Assembly (NCBI GenBank): GCA_034658975.1
Contig: JAYEGJ010000104.1
Location: 1-8,170 of the forward strand
Length of the DNA stretch: 8,170 nt
From: SZUA-217 sp034658975
GTDB taxonomy: Bacteria; Actinomycetota; Acidimicrobiia; Spongiisociales; ZC4RG35
Reading direction: 5' to 3'
Position 1 is the stretch's first letter. Each line of letters opens with the position of its first letter. Under the pieces are notes generated by a model that saw nothing but the letters and a program-made list of their open reading frames with translations, searched no databases and was not told where the DNA came from. The position numbers and the translations under genes are program-made. Positions 1 through 5,503 of the stretch are shown here, piece by piece.

Positions 1-463
1 CCACCAGACCGAAGAACGTGAACACAAAAACCTCTCCAAGGGCCCGGTATCCGTACGGGAAGGGCCCGCCCACGTAGCCGAGCATTGCGAGCACGGACAC
101 GATTCCGATGACCAGGATCAGGGGACCAGCGATGACCGTAAGAGCCAGTGCGGCCGTTGCGGCCACGGCAATGGCGATCCATGTCGCCATCCACATATGC
201 GACGGAGTGATGACTCCGAGGGAGACCATCCGGGGCGGTCCGAGCCGGTCTTTGGTGTCTGCACCACGCTTGGCGTCCGAAGCGTCGTTGGCGAAATTGG
301 CCGCGACCTGGATGGCCAGCGCCCCCATCAGAGTCCACAGGAACGAATCCCATCGGAAGACCCCATCTCCGGCGGCGAGTCCGGATCCGACGAGCACCGG
401 GACGATGGCCGCGGGAAGGGTGTGGATGCGGGCCGCCGTCTTCCACGCCTGGAGCGGAGTCAG
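1..463 (-). CDS. menA: 1,4-dihydroxy-2-naphthoate prenyltransferase MenA, N-terminal part (3' end outside window)
   Basis: Integral-membrane UbiA-family enzyme that attaches a polyprenyl chain to 1,4-dihydroxy-2-naphthoate, giving demethylmenaquinone. About 154 residues are visible. The N terminus reads TPLQAWKTAARIHTLPAA, typical of actinobacterial MenA. A first hydrophobic segment follows, then the Asp-rich prenyl-diphosphate/Mg site NFANDASDAKRGAD (about residues 56-69), then DRLGPPR and two more hydrophobic stretches. The gene continues past base 1, so the second Asp motif is not visible. There is no in-frame ATG, GTG or TTG between the upstream in-frame stop and the conserved N terminus. 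The first such codon is the GTG at about residue 23, inside the first membrane segment. The best start is therefore CTG at 463-461, which overlaps the menB stop as CTGA. Identity is strong from motifs and the menB neighbour; the start is inferred. Confidence 0.88.
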   Translation of the reverse strand, partial: MTPLQAWKTAARIHTLPAAIVPVLVGSGLAAGDGVFRWDSFLWTLMGALAIQVAANFANDASDAKRGADTKDRLGPPRMVSLGVITPSHMWMATWIAIAVAATAALALTVIAGPLILVIGIVSVLAMLGYVGGPFPYGYRALGEVFVFTFFGLV

Positions 464-1359
464 AAGTGCCAGGGGAACGGCTCGAAGTCGGGGTCTCTCT
501 TCTCGATGAACGAATCCCGGCCTTCCTGGGCTTCATCGGTCATGTACCCGAGCCGGGTGGCCTCACCGGCGAAGATCTGCTGGCCGACCAGCCCGTCGTC
601 GATGAGGTTGAAGGCGAACTTCAGCATTCGCTGAGCCGTCGGGCTCTTGGCGGTGATCTCGGTCGCCCAGTCCAGGGCGACTTTCTCCAGGTCCTGGTGG
701 GGGACGACCGCGTTCACCATTCCCATCTCGTAGGCGTCCTGGGCCGAGTAATCACGTCCGAGGAAGAAGATCTCCCGGGCCCGTTTCTGACCCACCTGTC
801 GGGCCAGGTAGGCGGATCCATATCCGGCGTCGTAGGAGGCAACGTCGGCGTCGGTCTGTTTGAAGATGGCGTGCTCTTCGGAGGCCAGGGTCAAGTCGCA
901 GACGACGTGCAGGCTGTGTCCCCCTCCCACGGCCCACCCGGGGACAACTGCGATGACGACCTTGGGCATGAACCTGATCAGACGTTGCACCTCGAGGATG
1001 TGCAGTCGTCCGACCTTTCCGGGGTCGATCGTTTCGGCATCTTCGCCGTCTGCGTACTTGTAGCCGTCCTTGCCGCGGATGCGCTGATCGCCGCCCGAGC
1101 AGAAAGCCCAGCCGCCGTCCTTGGGTGAGGGCCCGTTCCCGGTGAGAAGGACGCACCCGACGTCGGTTGTCTGTCGAGCATGATCGAGCGCCCGGTAGAG
1201 CTCGTCCACGGTGTGGGGTCGGAACGCGTTCCGGATCTCAGGCCGGTCGAACGCGATTCGAACTGCGCCCACCTGGCGTGCACGGTGATAGGTGATGTCG
1301 GTGAAGTCGAAGCCAGGGACTTCGTCCCAGGCAGCACTGTCGAAGATCTGAGAAACCAC
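460..1359 (-). CDS. menB: 1,4-dihydroxy-2-naphthoyl-CoA synthase MenB
   Basis: Crotonase-fold enzyme that closes the second ring of o-succinylbenzoyl-CoA to give 1,4-dihydroxy-2-naphthoyl-CoA in menaquinone synthesis; cytosolic. The 299 residues are a normal length. Clear MenB signatures are FRPHTVDELYRALDHAR (46-62), GNGPSPKDGGWAFCSGGDQ (74-92, CoA-binding/oxyanion region), GGGHSLHVVCDLTLAS (145-160), KQTDADVASYDAGYGSAYLARQ (167-188, conserved acidic loop), and the C-terminal segment LVGQQIFAGEATRLGYMTDEA. The whole protein resembles the mycobacterial enzyme closely. The start is GTG at 1359; no upstream in-frame ATG/GTG/TTG is seen and the N-terminal length fits the family. No Shine-Dalgarno sequence precedes it. 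The stop TGA overlaps the proposed menA CTG start by 4 nt, so the two are probably translated in a coupled way. menE diverges 31 bp upstream. Confidence 0.97.
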   Translation of the reverse strand: MVSQIFDSAAWDEVPGFDFTDITYHRARQVGAVRIAFDRPEIRNAFRPHTVDELYRALDHARQTTDVGCVLLTGNGPSPKDGGWAFCSGGDQRIRGKDGYKYADGEDAETIDPGKVGRLHILEVQRLIRFMPKVVIAVVPGWAVGGGHSLHVVCDLTLASEEHAIFKQTDADVASYDAGYGSAYLARQVGQKRAREIFFLGRDYSAQDAYEMGMVNAVVPHQDLEKVALDWATEITAKSPTAQRMLKFAFNLIDDGLVGQQIFAGEATRLGYMTDEAQEGRDSFIEKRDPDFEPFPWHF

Positions 1360-1367
1360 GAAGCAAG

Positions 1368-1373
1368 AGGATA
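1368..1373 (-). promoter_or_regulatory. Possible -10 element of menB (TATCCT)
   Basis: Minus-strand TATCCT fits the actinobacterial TANNNT -10 pattern. Eight bases separate it from the menB GTG, so transcription would begin at or next to the start codon. That would explain the missing Shine-Dalgarno (leaderless mRNA). I see no convincing -35 element; it would fall inside the menE coding region. Inference only. Confidence 0.35.
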
Positions 1374-1378
1374 AGAGG
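1373..1378 (+). promoter_or_regulatory. Likely ribosome binding site of menE (AAGAGG)
   Basis: The purine-rich AAGAGG lies 12 nt before the GTG start at 1391, which is a little far but usable. It sits inside the 31-bp divergent menB/menE spacer and overlaps the proposed menB -10 on the other strand. Confidence 0.4.
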
Positions 1379-1390
1379 CAGAATCGTGTT

Positions 1391-2602
1391 GTGATTGATT
1401 GGCTGACTCGTGTCGAGCGCGAACGTCCATTTCTGAAGACCCCGGATCGGGTCTGGAGCTACGGAGATGCCGTTGTCGAAGTGAACCAAAGGCTGGCCTC
1501 CAGCAAGCATGTGGTTGCACCTGGCCTCACTGCCGAGGGTGTCTTTGACTGTCTTGGAGCCATTAGCGCCGGGGGCGCCGTGCTTGCGGGATCCGGTATC
1601 GATGCCCCGGGTCTGAACAACATGCAGGGTGCCGATCTGGTCCTGTTCACATCCGGCTCGACCGGAACGCCCAAAGGCGTGAGGTTCTCGACGGGAAACC
1701 TCAAGGCCGCTTCAAGGGCGTCGATGGCCCACCTCGGCCATGGGCCGGACGACACATGGCTGCTGGCGATGGGTCTCCACCATGTGGCCGGGTTGTCGAT
1801 AGTCGTGCGGTCGGCCGCCGCCGGTGGGTCGGTGCGGATGTTGTCCGATTTCGACGCCGGGGCGTTCGCCACGGCGATGAAGGGGGACGTGACGATGGTG
1901 TCGGTCGTTCCCGCCATGCTCCATCAGATCCTCGACCGGGACGCTGGGCCGTATTCAGGTCTGCGGGCTGTGCTCGTGGGCGGCGGTCCGGTTCCCAAAG
2001 GACTTCTCGAGCGGGCGGCCGAGGCGGGCCTCCCGGTGCTTCCAACATACGGGATGACGGAGACGTTCGGTCAGGTCGCCACCCTGAGACCGAACTCGCC
2101 GCTGGCCTATCACGCCCATCCACTTCCCGGCGTCGAATTGAGAATTGGAGATGATGGGCGTATCGAGGTGAAGTCCGACCAGGTTTCGCCCGGGTACCTG
2201 GGTGAGCCGGATCGGGAGTCGGCGTGGTTCACGACGAGTGACATCGGCGAGATCAACCCGGAGGGGGCGGTGCGGATACTCGGCCGTGCCGACACGGTGA
2301 TCGTGACCGGCGGTGAGAACGTAGATCCCATCCGGGTGGAGTCCGAGATACGTTCACTTGGTATCGAGGAGGTCGTTGTCGTCGGACTGCCGGACGACGA
2401 GTGGGGGAGCATACTTGTTGCCGTCTACTCCGGAGAGGGATCGCCGGAGATGGTCGAGAAGGCGATGAAGGAGCGACTTCCCCGGTTCATGGTCCCGTCG
2501 AGATGGGTCGCGGTGGAAGAGATCCCAACCACTGAACTCGGCAAGCCCGACCGGCCGGCTGCGGCTCGCCTAGCCGGCGACAGCGGTCTTGGAGTCTGCT
2601 GA
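1391..2602 (+). CDS. menE: o-succinylbenzoate--CoA ligase MenE
   Basis: ANL-superfamily acyl-adenylating enzyme that converts o-succinylbenzoate to o-succinylbenzoyl-CoA, the substrate of MenB. The 403 residues fit the short actinobacterial MenE type, which has a reduced N-terminal domain. The AMP-binding P-loop LFTSGSTGTPKG is at 85-96, the A5 motif YGMTETFG at 210-217, the A7-like TTSDIG at 261-266, the hinge/A8 region GRADTVIVTGGENVDP at 288-303, and the adenylation lysine K385 in ELGKPDR. All core motifs are intact, so it should be active. The GTG start at 1391 is preceded by AAGAGG. The general motifs alone would fit any acyl-CoA ligase; the specific call rests on the short length and the divergent menB-menA neighbours. 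The stop TGA abuts the stop of the convergent transporter gene with no base between. Confidence 0.9.
   Translation: MIDWLTRVERERPFLKTPDRVWSYGDAVVEVNQRLASSKHVVAPGLTAEGVFDCLGAISAGGAVLAGSGIDAPGLNNMQGADLVLFTSGSTGTPKGVRFSTGNLKAASRASMAHLGHGPDDTWLLAMGLHHVAGLSIVVRSAAAGGSVRMLSDFDAGAFATAMKGDVTMVSVVPAMLHQILDRDAGPYSGLRAVLVGGGPVPKGLLERAAEAGLPVLPTYGMTETFGQVATLRPNSPLAYHAHPLPGVELRIGDDGRIEVKSDQVSPGYLGEPDRESAWFTTSDIGEINPEGAVRILGRADTVIVTGGENVDPIRVESEIRSLGIEEVVVVGLPDDEWGSILVAVYSGEGSPEMVEKAMKERLPRFMVPSRWVAVEEIPTTELGKPDRPAAARLAGDSGLGVC
2554..2578. other. GC-rich inverted repeat at the 3' end of menE
   Basis: GCCGGCT (2554-2560) is repeated inverted as AGCCGGC (2572-2578) around an 11-nt loop, 22 nt before the menE stop. 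It has no T-tract, so it is not a canonical intrinsic terminator. It is the only hairpin I found near this convergent junction and could slow polymerase or protect the 3' end. GC-rich codons could also produce it by chance. Confidence 0.3.
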
Positions 2603-4045
2603 TTAATGCCGTTGCTCAGATCGGCGGCGGCCCCACGCCCCGATTATCACCGCAAGGGTCATGATTCCCCCCACCACCAGGAACGTCGTGTGCATGCCGA
2701 CGACCTGAGCCGCCGGATTGGTAGCTGAAGCTCCGCCATCGGGTAGCACCCCACCGGCCGCTGCTGTTGTGGCGGCCGCCCAAACCGAGCCAAGGACGGC
2801 GATGCCCGAGATCTGCCCGAGAAGACGGGTGATGGTGAGAAGCCCGCCGCCGAGGCCTATGTACTCCCGGGGTACCGATCCCATGATGGCGCTGTTGTTG
2901 GGGGACTGGAACACCGCAATACCAATGCCAAGGGGGATGGCGAGAGCCACGAAATGGGGGATGGTCGTATCCACTGAGAGAGTGAGGAAGCCGAAGTAGG
3001 TGACGGTCATGATCACGAGCCCGAGGAGTGTGAGCCGGCGGATCCCGATCCTGTCGGAGAGACTCCCGGACATCGGGGAGACGACGCCAACCATCAGAGG
3101 CGCTGCCCCCAGCAGCAGACCCATGGTGCGTACGTCGAATCCGAGGACTCCGTCTAGGTAGAAGGGCAAGAGGAAGAAAGTCGCCGAGAGACCAGCGAAG
3201 ACCAGAAACCCGGTGATGACACTGACGGTCAGCATCAGATTGCGGAATAGACGCAACTCGATCATCGGTGAACTCACCCTGAGCTCGACGAAGACGAAGG
3301 CAACGGCCGTCACGGCCGCAATGGCGAAGGCACTCAAGATTGGCAGCGAGGCAAACCCCTGCTCCTGGCCGAGGGTCAAGGCGAGGGAGAACGCGAAGAG
3401 CGAGACACTCATGAGCACGGCGCCGACGATGTCGAATCGTTGCCCGGGGACGGGTGTGGTCTTGGGCACGTTCCGGATCGCCAGCCACGTTCCAAATATG
3501 CCGACAGGGATGTTCACGAAGAAGATGGCTCTCCACTCGAAGGCCGAGATCAGAAGGCCGCCGAGCACCGGGCCGGTGATGATCCCCAGCGAGACCGCGG
3601 TTCCGATCCAGCCAAGTGCCTTGCCGCGCTCATGCGGTGGGAAGGCCTCCACGAGAATCGCCGAGCCAAGAGCGAGGATCAGCACCGCACCCATCGCCTG
3701 GACAACACGGAATCCGATGAGCCAGCCGACATCCGGAGCCAGACCACAGAGGGCCGAGGCCACCGTGAAGATGGCGAACCCGCTGGCATACAGGCTCTTC
3801 TTGCCAATCACATCTCCCAACCGCCCCATGCCGAGGGTGAGCGTGGCGATCGTCAGTAGATAGCCCAGGGCGACCCATTGGATGACGTTGAAACTGGTAT
3901 CGAGTTCCTCGACCAGAGTCGGGAAGGCGACGTTGACGATCGATGCGTCGATCGTCGCCAGGATCACCCCCATGGAGACGGCGGCCATGACCAGCCACTT
4001 CCGGTCGTAGTCGACGCCGGGAGGAGGGGAGGGGGTCGAGTTCAA
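2603..4045 (-). CDS. MFS efflux transporter, DHA2 (EmrB/QacA) type, 14 TM
   Basis: Proton-driven inner-membrane exporter of the 14-helix DHA2 family; substrate unknown. In the 480 residues I count about 14 hydrophobic segments. Family motifs are TIDASIVNVAFP (31-42, with the membrane Asp33 of motif D1), the loop 2-3 motif A GRLGDVIGKK (74-83), an antiporter motif C in GIITGPVLGG (154-163), and a degenerate second motif A, SGSLSDRIGIRR (306-317). The start is TTG at 4045, giving TTGA with the upstream methyltransferase stop (4-nt overlap). A GGAG lies only 3 nt before it, so reinitiation after the upstream gene is likely. The first helix begins at about residue 17, so this start leaves a sensible short N-terminal tail. 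It probably exports a product of, or works beside, the co-transcribed methyltransferase, but that is inference; general multidrug efflux is equally possible. Confidence 0.92.
   Translation of the reverse strand: MNSTPSPPPGVDYDRKWLVMAAVSMGVILATIDASIVNVAFPTLVEELDTSFNVIQWVALGYLLTIATLTLGMGRLGDVIGKKSLYASGFAIFTVASALCGLAPDVGWLIGFRVVQAMGAVLILALGSAILVEAFPPHERGKALGWIGTAVSLGIITGPVLGGLLISAFEWRAIFFVNIPVGIFGTWLAIRNVPKTTPVPGQRFDIVGAVLMSVSLFAFSLALTLGQEQGFASLPILSAFAIAAVTAVAFVFVELRVSSPMIELRLFRNLMLTVSVITGFLVFAGLSATFFLLPFYLDGVLGFDVRTMGLLLGAAPLMVGVVSPMSGSLSDRIGIRRLTLLGLVIMTVTYFGFLTLSVDTTIPHFVALAIPLGIGIAVFQSPNNSAIMGSVPREYIGLGGGLLTITRLLGQISGIAVLGSVWAAATTAAAGGVLPDGGASATNPAAQVVGMHTTFLVVGGIMTLAVIIGAWGRRRSEQRH
3935..3956. 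repeat. Perfect 9-bp inverted repeat within the transporter gene
   Basis: GACGATCGA (3935-3943) and TCGATCGTC (3948-3956) form a perfect 9-bp stem with a 4-nt loop (TGCG on plus, CGCA on minus). It lies about 90-110 nt into the transporter coding sequence, over the codons for A30-V37 that include Asp33. In the mRNA it would be a strong hairpin. Chance from the codon choice for ATIDASIV is possible. Confidence 0.6.
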
Positions 4046-4689
4046 AGGCTCCGACGGGCGATCAGCAGACCGCCTCCCACATGAACTGTGGTGGCATCGA
4101 AATCGGTGTCTGCCGCGACGTGCTTATTGAAGTCGTCGGTGCCGAATCCCTCGTCGAGCCAGCCCTTGCCAATCCCGTAGACGTTGTCGGCGACAGCCAG
4201 GGCCCCCGGAGCCAGGGCAGGCTTCACGACCTCGAAATATGAGATGTACTCGTCCTTGACGGCGTCAATGAACAAGAAGTCGACCGAGTCGGGGCCCAGC
4301 CCCTCGACCAGGCCAGGGAGGACATCGAGAGCGGCTCCGCGGACGATCTCGACGCGGTCACCGAGACCGGCGGCGTCGAATTCACCTTGGGCGAAGTCGG
4401 CGTGCAGGTCCGAATACTCCACTGTGATCAGGCGTCCGTCCGGTGCGAGGCCCCGAGCGATGCAGATTCCCGAGAACCCGCCCAGAGTGCCGACCTCGAT
4501 GGCGATGCGTCCGTTGGTGAGCGAGGCGAGCAGCTTGAGGAGTTGCCCTGATCCGTGCGTGATCGAGATGGGTGGGAGTCCGGCCTCCACTGCGCGGTCC
4601 ATGAGCGTCTCCAGCCGGGGGTCGACGGATCCGAAGATTTCTTTGGGGTAGTCCAGGAGGAAGTTCCACCGTTCGTTCGTCATCGGCAT
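4042..4689 (-). CDS. SAM-dependent O-methyltransferase, family 3 (catechol/caffeoyl-CoA type)
   Basis: Class I Rossmann-fold methyltransferase that transfers a methyl group from S-adenosylmethionine, typically to a hydroxyl of a catechol-like compound; predicted cytosolic. From ATG 4689 it is 215 residues, the usual family size. Visible features are the SAM motif I EVGTLGGFSG (65-74), the acidic ribose-binding region ITVEYSD (88-94), IDAVKDEYISYFE (131-143, equal to the family's IDADK..Y..Y motif), and the ADN metal-binding pair D158/N159. The family's divalent-metal ligands therefore look intact, although the usual IDADK reads IDAVK. The frame stays open up to a TTG at 4746. I prefer ATG 4689 because TAGG lies 9 nt upstream and the extra upstream residues look non-conserved; ATG 4683 is also possible. 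It is the first gene of a unit with the transporter (TTGA overlap) and diverges from the iron operon. Substrate unknown. Confidence 0.88.
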   Translation of the reverse strand: MPMTNERWNFLLDYPKEIFGSVDPRLETLMDRAVEAGLPPISITHGSGQLLKLLASLTNGRIAIEVGTLGGFSGICIARGLAPDGRLITVEYSDLHADFAQGEFDAAGLGDRVEIVRGAALDVLPGLVEGLGPDSVDFLFIDAVKDEYISYFEVVKPALAPGALAVADNVYGIGKGWLDEGFGTDDFNKHVAADTDFDATTVHVGGGLLIARRSL

Positions 4690-4710
4690 GGCGATGAGCC
4701 TAGGAGTCTG

Positions 4711-4779
4711 CTGATCGGTTCCCCTCGCCGGCCGTCCATCATCCAAGGGCCTTTCGGCCCTGGGATCTGATCGGCTCCC
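4711..4779 (+). repeat. 13-bp direct repeat CTGATCGGYTCCC, two copies
   Basis: Copies lie at 4711-4723 (T at the variable position) and 4767-4779 (C), matching at 12 of 13 bases. They start 56 bp apart and flank the hairpin at 4742-4765, in the 106-bp region between the divergent methyltransferase and regulator genes. Their length, identity and position suggest a protein binding site, but no known factor is recognised. Confidence 0.5.
4742..4765 (-). promoter_or_regulatory. Leader hairpin with GAAA tetraloop upstream of the methyltransferase
   Basis: On the minus strand AGGGCC-GAAA-GGCCCT forms a perfect 6-bp stem closed by a GNRA tetraloop. Beyond one A/G mismatch it is extended by three further pairs (TCC with GGA). 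It ends about 53 nt before ATG 4689, so it could lie in the methyltransferase 5' leader as an mRNA stability or attenuation element. There is no following T-tract on either strand, so an intrinsic terminator is unlikely. Confidence 0.45.
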
Positions 4780-4787
4780 GCGTCAAT

Positions 4788-4805
4788 CTTTAGGTATGCC
4801 TGAAG
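4788..4805 (+). promoter_or_regulatory. Candidate DtxR-family operator over the regulator's start codon
   Basis: CTTTAGGTATGCCTGAAG is an 18-bp palindrome in which 7 of 9 base pairs are exact and the other two are G/T pairings. Its two arms resemble the TTAGG/CCTAA half-sites of DtxR-family operators. The dyad axis falls inside the ATG of the regulator gene (4796-4798). A bound dimer would block transcription or translation of the Feo operon. Palindrome and position are seen; binding is inferred from the encoded regulator family. Confidence 0.55.
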
Positions 4806-5503
4806 AACCGGTTTCGATAATTGCAGGTCCGCCTGAAGTCGCTGCGACCTCGGAGAGCGAGGAGATGTACCTCATCACCGTCGCCCGAGCCGGGGAAGAC
4901 GGGCGTTCGGGCCCGGTGCCGGTGGCCGACATCGCCAGGCGCCTCTCCGTATCGGTTACCTCGGCACATCAGATGGTCCGCAAACTCGCTGATCGGGAGC
5001 TCGTGACCTATGAGCCTTACCGGGGCGTCCAACTCAGTGGTACCGGTTGCCACGTTGCCGATCGGGTTCTGCGGACCCGACGACTCTGGGCGACCTTCCT
5101 TGCAGATCATCTCGGATTCAGCCCCGGCGAAGCCGACGAGCAGGCGTGCGAACTCGAACACGTCACGTCGGCCGACACTGCCGAACAACTCGCCTCCTTT
5201 CTCGGCAATCCGGAAGCCGGGCCCCTGGGTCGGCCGATTCCGGCGGCGACGAGCAACCTCATCCCCCATGAGCACCTTCGGCTCACCGACATGAGCGTTG
5301 GTCGATCCGGCAAGGTCGTCGCAGTATCGGCTGCCGGCGGTGAAGGCCGATTCCTGACCGAAGAAGGCGTCGCTCCCGGAGCCCTTCTGACAATCACGGC
5401 CATCGGCTCATCGGGCCTCGTCGTCGATGCCAGCGGTTCAACGGTCCACCTCAGCAACGACCTCGCTCGCTGCATCGAGATACATCCAAAGGACGAATCT
5501 TGA
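4796..5503 (+). CDS. DtxR/IdeR-family metal-dependent transcriptional repressor
   Basis: Metal-activated DNA-binding repressor, probably of the iron-uptake operon it heads. The 235 residues match the IdeR layout: winged helix (about 21-80, with the recognition region SVSVTSAHQMVRKL), dimerisation/metal domain (about 85-145, with GNP..GRPIP), and a C-terminal FeoA-like SH3 domain (about 160-232). By remembered alignment to mycobacterial IdeR, primary metal-site ligands are kept: M24 (=M10), C118 (=C102), E121 (=E105), H122 (=H106). Ancillary-site ligands are lost: H79 is R95, E83 is A99, H98 is D114, and the SH3-domain Glu/Gln pair is not seen. The Cys favours iron over manganese sensing. The N terminus is about 14 residues longer than IdeR. 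ATG 4796 has no Shine-Dalgarno at proper spacing and may be leaderless. The stop overlaps the feoA TTG. Confidence 0.92.
   Translation: MPEEPVSIIAGPPEVAATSESEEMYLITVARAGEDGRSGPVPVADIARRLSVSVTSAHQMVRKLADRELVTYEPYRGVQLSGTGCHVADRVLRTRRLWATFLADHLGFSPGEADEQACELEHVTSADTAEQLASFLGNPEAGPLGRPIPAATSNLIPHEHLRLTDMSVGRSGKVVAVSAAGGEGRFLTEEGVAPGALLTITAIGSSGLVVDASGSTVHLSNDLARCIEIHPKDES
5488..5493 (+). promoter_or_regulatory. Ribosome binding site deciding the feoA TTG start (AAAGGA)
   Basis: AAAGGA ends 6 nt before TTG 5500, an ideal spacing. The later in-frame ATG at 5545 has no comparable signal, so this site favours the TTG start that overlaps the regulator's stop. Confidence 0.6.

Noticed and set aside
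466..1128. 220-codon open frame on the plus strand across menB
   Set aside because: It is antisense to an intact, highly conserved menB, and the Gly/Val/Asp-rich translation has no family features.
2616..3536. 306-codon open frame in another frame of the transporter gene
   Set aside because: Arg/His/Pro-rich translation with no hydrophobic segments or motifs, while the transporter frame carries all family motifs.
4699..4704. CCTAGG palindrome upstream of the methyltransferase as a second iron-regulator site
   Set aside because: Only 6 bp are symmetric and the arms are not spaced as in the TTAGG-type site at 4788-4805.
4690..4746. TTG 4746 start for the methyltransferase (19 extra residues)
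   Set aside because: The extra residues look like read-through of control DNA, the codon lies within the hairpin, and ATG 4689 gives the usual family length with a weak TAGG at 9 nt.
4746..4761. Hairpin in the divergent region as an intrinsic terminator
   Set aside because: No T-run follows the stem on either strand, and both flanking genes start here rather than end.
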